From: Apostichopus japonicus
Lineage: Eukaryota; Echinodermata; Holothuroidea; Aspidochirotida; Stichopodidae
DNA: 64,000 nt
Direction: 5' to 3'
NCBI RefSeq assembly: GCF_037975245.1
Contig: NC_092568.1
Span: forward strand, 13,975,501 to 14,039,500
This document shows positions 10,508-22,555 of this stretch, in pieces. Within the stretch, counting starts at the first letter, position 1. Each line of letters starts with the position of its first letter. Below the pieces are notes generated by a model. That model made no database searches. It saw only the letters and a list, made by a program, of their open reading frames with translations, and was not told the origin of the DNA. The translations under genes and the position numbers were made by a program.

Positions 10508-12330
10508 TCATCATCGTCATCATCATTATCATAATAATAATAATAATAATAATAAACAATTTTTATATAGCGCCAAACAAACTATGAAATAATTCTCGTA
10601 GCGCTTAACATAATAACAATTATAACATTTATGCTTTGGTGAAAAGAAACCTTTTGATAGCTGATTTGAGCCGCCACAGTACATGTATATTGCACATTTT
10701 TACATATCCTGGAAGTGAGTTCCACGCATGGGCGGCGATCATGGGGGGGACGGGGGGACATGTCCCCCCCCCAATATTTTTGTTGGGGGGATATAGTATC
10801 TAATATCCCCCCCAATATTTGGTGGCATAGTTTTTTTTTAAGCATATGTTTTGTATTTTTTTATGATATCGCTAGTAATTTCAAAATAGAAAATGCTTAG
10901 ATGCAACTTAAGAGGCCTGGGAAGTGCCATTTCCAGCAATCTGGGAGGCATTTTCGGCCAAAATTTTCTTTTGCGCTTCGCGCCAACTTATGGTGGCGCT
11001 ACGCTTAGATAGTCTGGGTACAAGCTTTGCCCCTCCCTTGGCAAATTCCTCACAAGGCGCCTGTTTAACCGTGTCACAATTTGTTACTATATATGACCGA
11101 AAGTAGTTTTTACTTTTTTTCGAAATGAATAGCTAGACGGACCGCATCCGTAATGAAATTTGGTTGGAATCTTGTGTATGAGTGTAAGTACGTACAATCA
11201 CACATATGATCCACATCGATATGGGTTCACTGGGTTTCCATTTGGCCTGTTTCCTACAAGATTTCTAACCGCAGGTGCTTAGCCAAGGGAGGGGGGGGGT
11301 GAAGGGTGGAGACCGCCCTCCCCCTCGAGCATATTTTTTTGGTATTTTCTATGATATCGAAGTTTTATAGTAGCCGTTATAAGAGGTTTCAATATTTTTA
11401 CACCAATAATTTAACTGTGTCTGAATTTTCGAAAATTCTTTGAACAACATTCTTCATCATACTTCCCTCTACTCGTGCAATTTTGACCGGTCTGTTAGGG
11501 GTTGAGGGGGGTTTTCTATATTGGTTGTCCATAGATTAAATTTTGTGCAACATTATGGGTATGTTTTGAAGTGAATTTATTATTCTGAACAAATAATGGG
11601 CTTAAAACCTTGAAAAGTGGGGCTGACGGGTATTAAGGGGCGTTACGTAGAATTACCTACAACGCAATGATCCACAGGAGATGCAATGAAGTCGAACATG
11701 ATGTGTGACTGGTGACAATCTTGAAAAAAGGTATGATGAATGAAGAAAAAAATCAATTAGGTAAAACTTGGTTCTCAGGCAAAAGTGTACATCTGGTTGG
11801 TCATTTTCAAGCCCGAGAAGTGCCATTTCCAGTGATCTGGGGGGCTATCAAAACCAAAAATTTTCTTGTACGCTGCGCGCCAACCAATGGTGGCGCTCCG
11901 CTTTGATAGTAATTCGCCTGCATCCAAGCAAATGTCCCCCCCAATATTTGAAACAGATCGCCGCCCCTGGTTCCACGGGCACGGTGCACTGGATGCGAAC
12001 GTTCTCAAGCCGTAAGTCTGTGTTTTTACTCTAGGGATGAGTAACATCAGCGATGAATAAGAGCGAAGTGAGCGTGTGGGATGATGGTCGGAGCTGAAAC
12101 AAGTTGGTGAGGTAGCTTGGTCCTACATTGTGCATACATTTGAACACCATCAGAAGTAGTTTGTAGTTGATTCGTTCACGTATCGGGAGCCAGTGGAGTT
12201 CGATCATGGTATGGGTAATGTGATCATACTTCCGAGTTCTAGTAACGAGACGTGCGGCGGTGTTTAGTACGCTTTGTAGCCTGTCAATTTTACAGCCTAT
12301 TTTTAACCTCAATTGATCAAACCTACAACC
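10508..12330 (-). pseudogene. 3' end of a CR1/L2-like LINE, split by a hAT insertion
   Basis: At 12312-12031 the minus strand encodes the end of a non-LTR reverse transcriptase: LQSVLNTAARLVTRTRKYDH, then ELHWLPIRERINYK. The frame runs toward the usual AP.LWN motif, where it is cut by the element at 10727-11969. It resumes beyond the insertion toward the 3' UTR. The tail carries a TATAGCGCC-like motif and an (ATT)n run at 10530-10556, typical of L2/CR1 ends. The 5' part is truncated near 12330. No catalytic YADD remains. Confidence 0.8.
10727..11969. mobile_element. Non-autonomous hAT element with perfect 8-bp target duplication
   Basis: The TIRs are CATGGGCGGCGATC (10727-10740) and its partner at 11956-11969 (CAGGGGCGGCGATC when inverted). 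They are flanked by GTTCCACG at 10719-10726 and 11970-11977. No transposase remains. The element contains two copies of a shared module of about 95 bp (10919-11012 and 11816-11909). Its 11350-11910 half is closely related to parts of the mosaic hAT copy at 41660-44909. It lies inside the LINE fragment, so it is the younger insertion. Confidence 0.88.
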
Positions 12331-13944
12331 CGACAGTATCCTGTCCTATTTTAAAATTCGTCTCTTCATTCTCTACATATCGTGTGGTTCAATGCAGTTT
12401 TTCCTACATGTTGACAAGCAGAAAATGGCAAAAATACATTTTTTAAATTTCTTGGCTTCTGATCTTTGACCTAGATGTCATCAATCAGGCAGAAATGAGT
12501 TCAAATAGTCAAGGCACCTATCCACCAAATTTTAACTTGATCGCACTTATGGTCTAGGTCTCTAGGAGGACATCGCGACACTTTTCTTTTGCTCACTCAT
12601 AGACACACTCACGCCCACACGGCTTCCTCATAGTTCTGATGTGGGGGTGAAGTAGAATCTCTCATCTCCCTTTACATTACATGAAGATAATTAACCGAGA
12701 CATAATAATGGTTGGCCTATGTGAAGGCAAAAATTACACGATATATTATCTAGGATGGCGATGAGATACGATAAAACACACATGGAGTGCTATACTTTAT
12801 AAAACACATTTGAAGATAATTAGAGCATTGTGATTTTCGACAACATTTGTTTCAATATCCGATCAAGTAATAAAGATCATTGAAAATCGAACCCATTCGA
12901 CACTGAATCAGTGGCGTAGCCAGAGGCGGCAATTCCCCCCTCCAAAAAATTGCTTTGTGCTAGTCTTGCCCCCCCCCCCCCTCCCCCAAATGAAATCCAG
13001 TGATGTATTCAAATACTTTTTTACATTTATTCGAGTTCTAATCACAAGTATTCATACCTCAGGGCTCTTGTTCATACTTCATATAAGGTCAGAACTTGGT
13101 AATCAGACCGAGATATTACACATTTTGGGCCTTCATCATACCCACATACTGAGACTGTTGACCAATATCGTCCTACAGAATAAGCGCCAATAATTTGGCC
13201 GGTTGTATAACCATTACAACCTTGCGCTAGCAACCCATGTGCATTTTCAGCGACCCATGATGCCACTCGTTGAGAATTTTCACTGCAGGTATAGGCCCTA
13301 TAGGCCTAGTGAATTTTTGTCTAAATTTGAAATTATACTACAGGGCACTGCACAAGATAAAAAAGGTGTGGTTTCAAAGCTTCACTACCTCTGACGAGAA
13401 GATATATGGCGCTGAACCAGCATATGAGACCTGACGTAGGTAGCGTTTTGAATTTAGATAGCCTAGAACAGTCTCCAGCTCTTATAATCAATGGCCATAA
13501 CTTTTGTCATGTCTGCATAAGTGCTTGCACTTTTAGAAGAATGCGCTGTGAAGATTGAGGTATCTATAACCGCTGCGGCTAACATGGCAAACAGGCAGCT
13601 CACCCCTCTTTAAATGGTTTCTAAATGGGATATGAATACCTTGCTTCACTTTAGGACGATTGTCTAATTTTTTTCGTACTAGGTAATCACTAAAATTTGT
13701 TGCAGAGCTAGTCACCTTATTTTACAAAAATGGGAGAGTGAATACTTGGCCTGGCTTGGAAGTTTTTATGGTTCCAGTAAGGGTCATCTCTAGTTTTTGT
13801 ATGCCCCTGTTTACTAGTGTAAACTCCCATTTTGGCAATTTCTGAACCTCTATATCCAGTAGTCAAGGCTACCAGACAGCTTGCAAAGAGATATATACAG
13901 TATATATTTGGAAAGGACCATGTACCTTCTGAATTTGTTTTCTA
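12331..13944. other. No gene; one lone hAT-like TIR
   Basis: A single hAT-like end, CAGTGGCGTAGCCAGAGG, lies at 12909-12926 with no partner found, followed by a C-run near 12970. Part of 12560-12680 resembles 35110-35210 (CA-rich, then GATGTG-GGTGAAGTA), so it belongs to another interspersed repeat. No coding segment was supported. Confidence 0.4.
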
Positions 13945-14400
13945 ATATCCAGTCTGACGCATCATCCCAACGGCGAGACAGGTCATCTGCCTCTACATTA
14001 AAATTGCCTGGGATGTGCTCTCCTGTGGATGGTAGCTGATGCTTTTGACAAAAGACCCATATTTGCTGTGCAACACTGGCTGAAGGCTCCTACTTTTTGT
14101 CCCCCGTTCGTTAAATGTTAATCATAACTGAGAGTGGATGTATTGTCCGTGTTTATTAGAACGTATAGGTTGATACTTGCTTCTGCGAAACACTGGAGCC
14201 CTAGAAACACTGCTTGTAGCTCTAGTACATTTATGTGCCAAGTTTTGCTGCATACCTCAAAGGACTCCCAAACCTGACTTTGACGAATCTGTTTGAATCA
14301 CCATATCTGGTGTTACACTTTGGATTGGGGCACCATTTTAGGCATGGCTTTCATATATCCACCATTTCAACTCTTGATGAGCCTCTGTTGTAAGGTAAGC
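13945..14400 (-). pseudogene. DIRS/Ngaro-like retrotransposon RNase H fragment
   Basis: With several frame changes, the minus strand spells the ordered motifs of a DIRS-type RNase H. These are AHQELKWWI (about 14385), TDSSKSGLGV (about 14297), HINVLELQAV (about 14238), TDNTST (about 14150) and HIPGNFNVEADDLSR (about 14015), followed by W/D residues. The order and spacing match this family as recalled. Stops and shifts in every frame show it is dead. No reverse transcriptase, tyrosine recombinase or terminal repeat was found. Confidence 0.7.
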
Positions 14401-16854
14401 TAAAGACTTTAAACCATAGAGCAGAATATAAGTTCAAATATTCTGCCCTTTGCTTTAAACCTAGAGGCTGTAGGCCGACTTCCATGTCTTGTTTTTCGCT
14501 TGCTTTGCTCAAATTTTAGACGTTTTGATGGTGAAGATGATAGAAGACGAGACACTACGATGAAGACAAAGAATGTTTGACGGTTACCACGAACATCATG
14601 ACAAACAGCGAATCGAACACAGATACGTCTTGGTTCGGATGCCTTTTGTCAGGCATAAGTGTACCTGTATAAATAAGATGACATAGGCAAAACTTATTTT
14701 GGTGATTTTGAAAACGAACTGTGGGAAAATTGAGGTGTCTTTATTTTAATGTCCTTGTCAGAGTTTGATGTAACCATGTTAAACACATTATATACTGTAT
14801 ATGGTGGTTGCGATAACAATCCGCAGGACACTGTGGTTGAGATACAGGATGTTTCACTGAAATAATAGCACATCGCAATATCACCAGGCTCAAAAAGTTA
14901 TTGATGTTTTTGTCTCTGACCAGCTCATTCAGTAGTCTTGCTACATTACCAGTTTGTTTTTATCTAGCAATAACAGCTTCTTTTCTCATTAATGAACAAA
15001 AGGGCACAAAAATCAACACAGGTTAAACACAAACTCCCTCTTTTACCGCCATCTTTATTTCACAAGGAAGCATTATTATTTCAAAAGCATTGTATAAAAT
15101 AACCATGAGAATAATCGTTCCAAGTAAGCTACTGCAATAAACTTTCATTAAAACAAATTAATCAGTAGATTCTCAGGCACGAAAGTCAATTCAGTAGCAT
15201 ATTAGTTACAGGAACCATAACTCCACATAAGTTAGCATTAACAGTAACGGACTCACTGGGCCAATAATCAGAATCTTACTTTTCAAATTATTCTTAGATG
15301 TTGAGGACCAAAATATTACTTTCACAAAACAAACTTCTGGCATGGACTAAACACTACAGATATCTAAACAATCTTAATTCCATTTAAATGTACACTTTTC
15401 CAATGCTTTTAAAGAATGATACAACTGCATCAAGCATTGAGACAAGGTACCTAACAATGACTACTATTCAAATGTAGTTCTGACAACATAAACTTGGAAA
15501 CAAAAAGTACTTTCTAAATAAATTGGAAGCCATGTTTTAAGCTAGTAAATATTTCTGACAAAAGAAGCCCTTCAAGAAGAAACCTTAATCAAATCAAACC
15601 TTACTGTACATTACTGTGTACATTCATGAACGAAGAAAGCAGGGCCAAAGATTCATGCTGCTATCCATTTCCACTGACCTTGTCCTAAACAGTCTATGTT
15701 ATTTAACTAAAAGAGTGACAAGAGTTTGCTTGCAGGTTAAAAACAATCATTAATGTGGGCTTTGCACTTTGTTGTTAAGAATTGGCATCCTGTATAATGC
15801 ATCTTTAACATGAGCTGTCTTGCATACTTGATAACATATCATTGAAAACAAATTTCTTCTCCCTTTTTGGCTTTCCTGACTTGTTTAAATCATTATGCTT
15901 GAACAGTTTGATGGTTGACAGGGTATGGCTGAAAAGACAATAGCACACAAGGTTTACTGGTTTTTCCACATATGAATAAATATAAAACCATTGCTATTCT
16001 GGAGCCAGTTAACAAAACTAGCAACATATGTCAAATGTTTCAGGAATGAGCTCATTTGTGAACAAATGTTTGCATAAAGAGCAAATTTTGTGTGCAGATC
16101 TTTTTCATACCTTTACAGCACTGGAAAGAGGTACACTTTTGTAGGTTTTTAGAGTATTTTGTGGTTGTGAATATGTCCCATAATAACCATTATACTGTCT
16201 ACTAACACAAAAAAGTGTACAGATATTTTCAAAACCATTTGTTTGTGTAAGTCCTGTGATATGTTCCCTACAGTCAAGCACAATTTTCCCAATGGTAACA
16301 TCAAAATAAAAAAAAAATAAAAAAAAAAGAGACAACTAAAGAAACTTAGAAGATGGTAAAGGAAAATTGACCAATTCAATTCAAATCTCTGTAACTGCAA
16401 AGTTACACAATGCTTGTTTGTGGACAAATTTCTCGTCAATGAATATCTCTGCGAGTAAACTGTAAAGGAACTGTTGAACTGCAACAATTTGTACAGCTAA
16501 AAGACAGCATTTGAACAAGCGTGAAGTTACTGGCAAAGACATCAGGTGTTGACACACTACACTGTCTTGCAGTCAGAATATGTTTCTGGAAGGTAAAGAA
16601 AAATCACTATGTAATAGTTCTGCTGAAAAGTGGCAATGGGCTTAAGCATCTTAATCAGGTCAATTGTGAAACAAATGTGTACACAATTCGCAATTTGTAG
16701 TAAAGGGGCAACTATTACTAGCATGCAAAATGCATTGAGGTTTCGATGACTTCATGCACTGGACTACTGCTTGCTAACCAAAAATAGCTGTTACAATATG
16801 GCCTGAACTACTATTTTGATGTACTGTACCATTACAATATGACATGATAAACAC
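14401..16854. other. Long stretch without recognised gene
   Basis: AT-rich, low in recognisable repeats, with no supported coding exon. Because NAA30 appears to have a spliced 3' UTR, a terminal UTR exon could lie here or up to 22 kb. Minus-strand AATAAA-like hexamers occur (for example near 15055), but nothing fixes an exon. Confidence 0.35.
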
Positions 16855-17135
16855 AGGTCAGTCTACTTTAGGTGGCAATACACACCTCCATCAAAAACAA
16901 AAGTGGTCTAGTACTCAATGTGATGCATCCACACACTAAGTATGAGAAGTATCCACAATTCCCATAGTTAGATATCATGTAAAAGGGTTTTCAGAGTTTG
17001 ACCTCTGGTAACCTCAAATGAGATTAGACCTCACAAGCAACAGGATTCTGGTACTCAATATGGTAAATCCCATATACCATGTATGAAAAGTATCCATGAT
17101 TTCTACCATGAAAAATCATGTTTTAAAGCAAAATT
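16855..17135 (+). repeat. GACC-rich minisatellite, about two diverged units
   Basis: Units contain GTACTCAATGTG, a ...TATGAGAAGTATCC step and TTTGACCTCTGGT. They are diverged copies of the dispersed unit of about 140 bp best seen at 30.1-32.8 kb. Confidence 0.65.
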
Positions 17136-17854
17136 CACTCGCCACTATTGCTGTTCAAGTCTCCACAGTACACTAGTACAGATCTTCAACATCAATACTT
17201 TCTGTGAACAAAGGTTATTGGCAATTAGGCAGATACATGGCGCTACGTAATTGCACATTAGAAAGGCTACGTAATTGCACATTGGAAAATTGTGTGTCTG
17301 TGCAGTATGAAATTTAAACTTTTTCCCACGAAAGGTAAGTGATGAACAAAGTAAACATGTCTCAGTATCATAAATAAGCAGCTAGGCCTATTGTAGTGTC
17401 TCAAATCATTGAAAATGAAACATCTGCAAAAATACTTCGAAGATAGCTTGGCTTCTGTTACATTGAGGCTCCTCTAGTATACACTAGGCATATACCATAC
17501 AGTCACTAGGCGTGGGTGAGTCCTAAGCCTATATACAGTACCTCACTGCTACTTTGAACCTCTACTCGATTAGCGCCACTTTGTACATTTCTCCACTTAT
17601 CTATCTTGTCTTTTAGCTGCAGATTGGTGTGCAACAAATATCGCTATTACTCCATTACACTGCCACAATCAAAGCATAAAAAACTAAGATTGAAAGAGCA
17701 GCTATGTTCCATTAACAACTGGTGTTGGGTGAAAATCTTTGAAAATATTCATAATAGCAAGAACAGCAAACTTGTCTGAAAATTCCTTAAATTGTTGTAT
17801 GTTTGGCAAATTATGACTGATGGCAAGTAGGCAATGCATTAAGAAGTAATTTAG
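17136..17854. other. No gene seen
   Basis: Contains a short direct repeat, GCTACGTAATTGCACATT, twice at about 17250-17285, and a TAGGCCTA at 17383. Nothing coding was supported. Confidence 0.4.
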
Positions 17855-18050
17855 GAGATGTATGGCCACCTTTTCACAATTTTACCCCTGGTGACCCCAA
17901 ATGAACTTTGACCTCCACAAAAACAATAGACTTCTTTTACCCAACTCCTAACACACGAAATATGAGATTGGTCCAAGCTTCCTGTCTTGAGATGATATCT
18001 TTTTAACAAGCAAGGCGTCACACACACATTCACCCACATGCCTGCATGAC
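17855..18050 (+). repeat. GACC-rich minisatellite unit with CA-rich end
   Basis: One clear unit (CCCCTGGTGACCCCAAATGA...TTTGACCTCCACAAAAACAATAG) ends in AAGCAAGGCGTCACACACAC. The same CA-rich terminus closes other copies in the window. Confidence 0.7.
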
Positions 18051-18518
18051 TACATAGGTTATGATTATCATCAAAATGAAAAAGTACTATAAAGAAGAGC
18101 TCCTATGGTGCAAAGTCACCAATTAAAATCAGTGAAATTGTACTCTCAAATGAAGGACAAATAATTATAACTAACCTTAAAGATGAACGATAGTGATTTC
18201 CAACATTGACGAAAAAATACAATTTTATTCAAGAGTATACTAGTTGGTTTCCGTTTTACACATGTGAAAATTCAAGTTAATCCGATGTTGGGAAAGGCTG
18301 AAAAAAATTCCTAAACTTGTTGACTTTTTAAACAAAACTTGGGCTTTTCTTGAAAAGCGATATGATGATCACATGATCTACAGTGACCTGTGACGTCATT
18401 ATGATGATAACAAAGTGAGCTCGGCATAGTGTTACTTCAGCAGTGTGCACTTAGTGTGTAAGTTTAGTTGCAACCTACTCTATATTGGACTCGACAAACA
18501 ACGTAAACCACTAGCAAA

Positions 18519-18627
18519 ATGCCAAAAAATTGCATTGTAGGGGGTGCAACAGAACGAATGTGGACTCTACAATAAGTTTTTTTCAATTTTCCAAGCGTAT
18601 GTATGCTCGAGCGAAACAAAACATCTT
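18519..18627 (+). pseudogene. THAP domain first exon, frameshifted
   Basis: From the ATG at 18519 the frame reads MPKNCIVGG. After a one-base shift in the G-run at 18539-18545 it continues CNRTNVDSTISFFQFSK. The pattern M-P-x-x-C, a second Cys five residues on, then IS-F-x-F-x-K is the start of a THAP zinc finger. A good donor GTAAGT follows at 18628. The G-run shift is either decay or a homopolymer sequencing error. The second exon with the CH ligands was not found. Confidence 0.65.
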
Positions 18628-19122
18628 GTAAGTATTACTTACGGTAGCGCACACTGTCACTAATGTTTGCACAGTGTGAAAGTACCGTTTGCGGACCTAC
18701 GTGAAGTTGGGCTAGAATATGATTCCTCCTGAAGCCCAAACCACGAGGACTGCATGTGAATAAACGCAATAGGTATTGCATGTAGTGAGAAAATTGTTAG
18801 AGCTAGACTAACCACTCGATTGAGTTCAAATGCGGTTGTATTTCAAGCTCAATGGAACCTTTCTGTTAAATTTAATAACGTACGGAACAAGTAATGTTTA
18901 TGTTTTACAGTAGGCCTAGTGCAAGCAAGCGATTCTACTTTGTTTAGAACTTTGGATTTTCTTTCGGATGTTATACTAATCTACGTTTGAGACTATCATC
19001 CCTATTATTATTGTGCAAGTTAGACAGGTAAGTGAACAGTGAGCACATTCATACAGCACAATGTATAAAACCCGCCAACAACGTGATCTTGTGATTTACG
19101 TTACTTTAGGTCAGCTTGCGAG

Positions 19123-19605
19123 TAGGGTTGGGCGATATTTGCTTTTTAACGTCACGATAAATAGTTCAAAAATTATCGCGATATTTCGATAATTACGATA
19201 ATTTTTCCTTGTTGTTTTTAGTGTGTTCGCAAACTTTATTTTTTTTTCAAATTAAAATTTGAAAGGTGTACCAACTTACTGTTCGTACACAATTGGTAAT
19301 TTCTCTACTGATTTTCGAGGTGTTTTTCTCTATACAGTTAATGTTGTAAAGGACGGGTTTTTTACGAAGTTCAAAAGTCAGTGAATGAAGTTGATAAACT
19401 TTATTTTTTTTTCAACTTTCTTAACCATGGAATGCTAGAATAACATTTACACATAAAACGGAGAAAGGATAATTGCATTTTTATCCACAGTTATTTCAAA
19501 TTTCTTTCACAAGAAATTATCGTCATTTGTTCAATCCTCAAAAAATATCGTCTTGAAAAAAATTTATCGCGATAATAATAATTTTCGATATATCGCCCAA
19601 CCCTA
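19123..19605. mobile_element. hAT-type MITE, perfect 8-bp target duplication
   Basis: The TIR TAGGGTTGGGCGATAT (19123) is matched in inverted form ending at 19605. Both sides carry CTTGCGAG (19115-19122 and 19606-19613). The interior is AT-rich with TATCGCGATA-type palindromes and no coding capacity. It lies inside the Kolobok-like element. Confidence 0.9.
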
Positions 19606-20060
19606 CTTGCGAGTTACCTCTTCAGATATTGCAAAATCATTGCGAAATCGTCGCAAATTTCGTACAAATATATTGTAAACACGTGGTGAAGTAATCAAGA
19701 AACACCATGATATTCATTATCTATTTATGTCTTGAACATTACGCCGGAAAATTAAACTAAAATAACAGTTATGCTGACACGAAATGCACGCACAGCTCTG
19801 TACTGAACAGTGCACAACACAAAAGATCATCACAAAGACGTCATTCACTGACTTGAGGGCTGTTCAACGTCATTGCGGTGTTTGCAAATTCATAAATTCG
19901 TATCAATTACGGAGACGAAAAAACGATGTTTTAATTCCCATTTTGATAACTTTCCGGTGTGCTATTTGAAAAATTAAAAAAATATGTTGCTTGGTAACAT
20001 ATAAACTACATTATATATGAAAAGGAGATTTTTTTTCCTGTCACTATCGTTCTACTTTAA

Positions 20061-22411
20061 CCATCACTTTCCTAAACAGTTTCAGTAAAACTTGGATTAT
20101 CCAAAAGTCTTTTATCAGGATCCCTATCCATACAATCATATTTGTGTAATACTATTCATGTCTCAATAACACAAGTGAAGATAACCATACTAACACACAT
20201 TTTATATTGTCCATTTCAATAGTTAACTACACATACTGTAATTGGAAAGGAAACTCAATTTTCAAAATTTCTTTCATGTCTTCTGGACAACCTCCACTTG
20301 TCCATGAAATCCAGTATTTTACTGCATGTGAAAAATTGCCATGAAACTGTGGTAACTAACCTATGATAAATGTAGTAGTTTAAGCACCCTAAAATCTGAC
20401 ACATTAAAACCCAGAAATAGTCATGTATAAATGGCAGAGAAAGACCAGTGCTCAAGTATAATTATTCAAAGCAACTTTTTTTTACTTTTCTTTCTGTACA
20501 AAAAAACAAACATGTTGAACATTAACTCAATGACTACTACTTTTTCTTTAGTTTTTTTACCTTAAATACCTATCAAATAACAAACTACTAAAGAATCATG
20601 AGGATCAAGATTAAACAAATTTACCCATTTCCTAAATGTGCAATGACAACAGTTTCATTTATTTTAATCCTAGCCAAGATGACCCCTACATGACCTATCC
20701 CCCTAAAATATGAAAACATCACATGAACCACTCAACAGCAACTTCAGAGCACTACTTAAAACACCCTTCCCATTCACGTGTAAGGTGAAGCATAACATGT
20801 ATTTTCAAAGGATGGCAAAAACTGCCCACTAAAAATTCCCTAGAATTTCTGAACTGAGTTATAGTTGTGTTGGAGACAGGAAAGGAGCATGGAAATAAAT
20901 ATTGTCTCCCACCAGGACATCTTTGGTGCAGGGCTGGAAATGCTTTGTCACTCATCCTATATCATTTTCCTTCAAATATCTGATACATTATTTGGTTTTG
21001 GTGCAAGTCGTTTTCCTTGTACCAGTTTGATGCTCAGAGTAATATAGTATCCCTAGTCTTGTTAAGACCCTAGTATGTACAGCCTACTGTAGTGTACATT
21101 TCTGTTTCACGAAGCTATTTTCCCGTATCTACTTTTCCCGCTGTACTGCTAAGAGAACGCCAGCAGCAACGCTTTAGATTGATACTAGGGTCTTGCACAT
21201 TTCCCCCAAGCTATCTTATGTTTTCCTTTGATTTTTGGCAGATTTGCGGAAAAAGCGAAGAAGCCAATCCACTTCCCCAAAAATGTTAATTCAAGCCCTG
21301 CCTCTCGCAGTGAACAATCAGTTGGCCTTAGATTGGTTTGTACACTGCAAGACCGTCGCTCATTGCTGTGGAAGAAACATGAACTCACATGACATGCGAT
21401 TTTGTAATAATAATATGAATAAAGAATATGTAGTTTCACGCCCATCCAAGACGATTGTATCGGATAGATCCTCGGGCATGTAAATACAATGGGCAAGCAC
21501 ATTCGTGGTAGGCAGAAATGGACTCTGATGCATGTACAATTTGCACGCAAGAAAAAGAGTATTACAAACGACGTGGCCAAGACCAAGACTATAATATCCC
21601 CAAACACTACACAGCTAGCTCGAAATACTGCCACTTGTTTTCAATATGGAGTACATAAAGTGAAATAATTGTATGAATAAACACATAATACAAATATCAA
21701 TATGTAAGCCATGTACCATCAGGTTGTTTTAATTCACATTAATTTGAAATCTACCTTTCTAAAACCCAGAATCAGGTCACCATAGGGCCTTATCTAATAT
21801 GTCCACATGACGTGATATACAGTACTACAAACTAGTGACTATGCAAATATTTCTTTGATGCTGATGATATGACTGACCTGAATCCTTCAATAGAGTGACA
21901 TTCACCAGTCCTCAAAATTTTGGCTATTTACTGGCTAAATGCCGGTGGAATTTTGCTACTTGCCAGTATAAAAATGATAGTCATTTTTCTGCCAGTTGAC
22001 AGTAAGAACATTGAAAAACATGGTAAGTCTGTTGACCATTGTCGCTCAAAGAATTAGAATTTCTGTATTAATGTTGATTATCAGCAAATATTATTGGGCT
22101 GATCTCAAAAGACTGTACAGTTACTGATATGTGCTGTAATTCAGGAAAATGGACATTTTAAGCCCTTACAGTTTTTGGCAACTGACAAAAACTGAAGTTC
22201 TAGGCCTGTTCATGTTGATTAGGGAGTTGGACTGTACAGTTTGGTATTGGCTTGGTGTGTTCTATAACACTTAAAGGTTACTAGAGACAGTGTGCCCTTT
22301 TAACAAGAATCAAACAAAACTTATTTGTGGTTTTACAATTCTTTAGAAAGCAGAAGCAAGGTTAAAACTAGGACATGAAACAAGGATAACATAACACTTT
22401 GTCAGTATTCA
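20061..22411. other. No confident gene; downstream of the NAA30 stop codon
   Basis: AT-rich. The longest frame (21185-21634, minus, 149 codons) is hydrophobic and Cys-rich, with no recognisable family or splice support, and was not called. A NAA30 3' UTR exon may lie here. Confidence 0.35.
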
Positions 22412-22417
22412 ACTTAC
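22412..22417 (-). promoter_or_regulatory. NAA30: Splice donor directly after the NAA30 stop codon
   Basis: The minus strand reads TGA|GTAAGT: the stop codon (22420-22418) is followed without a gap by a perfect consensus donor. It predicts that the last coding exon ends at the stop and that the 3' UTR continues in a further exon at lower coordinates. With zero distance from stop to junction, nonsense-mediated decay would not be expected. Confidence 0.6.
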
Positions 22418-22555
22418 TCATCTTAGCCAGAGCTTGAGTCTCAGAGCATCAACACCATTCAGATAGTATCTGAACAATCGTTTATCACGCGAGAATCCAA
22501 GGTTTTCGTACAAACGAAGGGCTGGCTTATTGGTAATTTCTGTTTCCAAAACAAC
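22418..22555 (-). CDS. NAA30: NAA30 coding exon 4
   Basis: It follows TCTTTTAAACAG and encodes 45 residues from [10 protein letters not shown] to KLWLR, then TGA. This is the last part of the GNAT fold (LYENLGF and the YYLNG strand), including the C-terminal residues strongly conserved in NAA30. Confidence 0.95.
   Translation of the reverse strand, partial: VVLETEITNKPALRLYENLGFSRDKRLFRYYLNGVDALRLKLWLR

Larger units (their letters stand above)
18181..20056 (+). mobile_element. Kolobok-like DNA transposon with TTAA target duplication
   Basis: The ends are AGATGAACGATAGTGA (18181) and, inverted, AGTAGAACGATAGTGA (20056). Each is flanked by TTAA (18177-18180 and 20057-20060). TTAA duplications plus AG-starting TIRs plus a THAP-domain exon fit the Kolobok superfamily as recalled. 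Only the THAP start remains recognisable; no transposase catalytic region was seen. A hAT MITE (19123-19605) is nested inside. It is a decayed copy of 1.88 kb. Confidence 0.75.

Noticed and set aside
12909-12926. Complete hAT MITE starting CAGTGGCGTAGCC
   Set aside because: No inverted partner or duplicate of the flanking CACTGAAT was found; only a lone end can be stated.
21185-21634. Minus-strand frame of 149 codons with hydrophobic N-terminus
   Set aside because: No splice signals, recognisable domain or strong start context; hydrophobic bias is expected from T-rich DNA.
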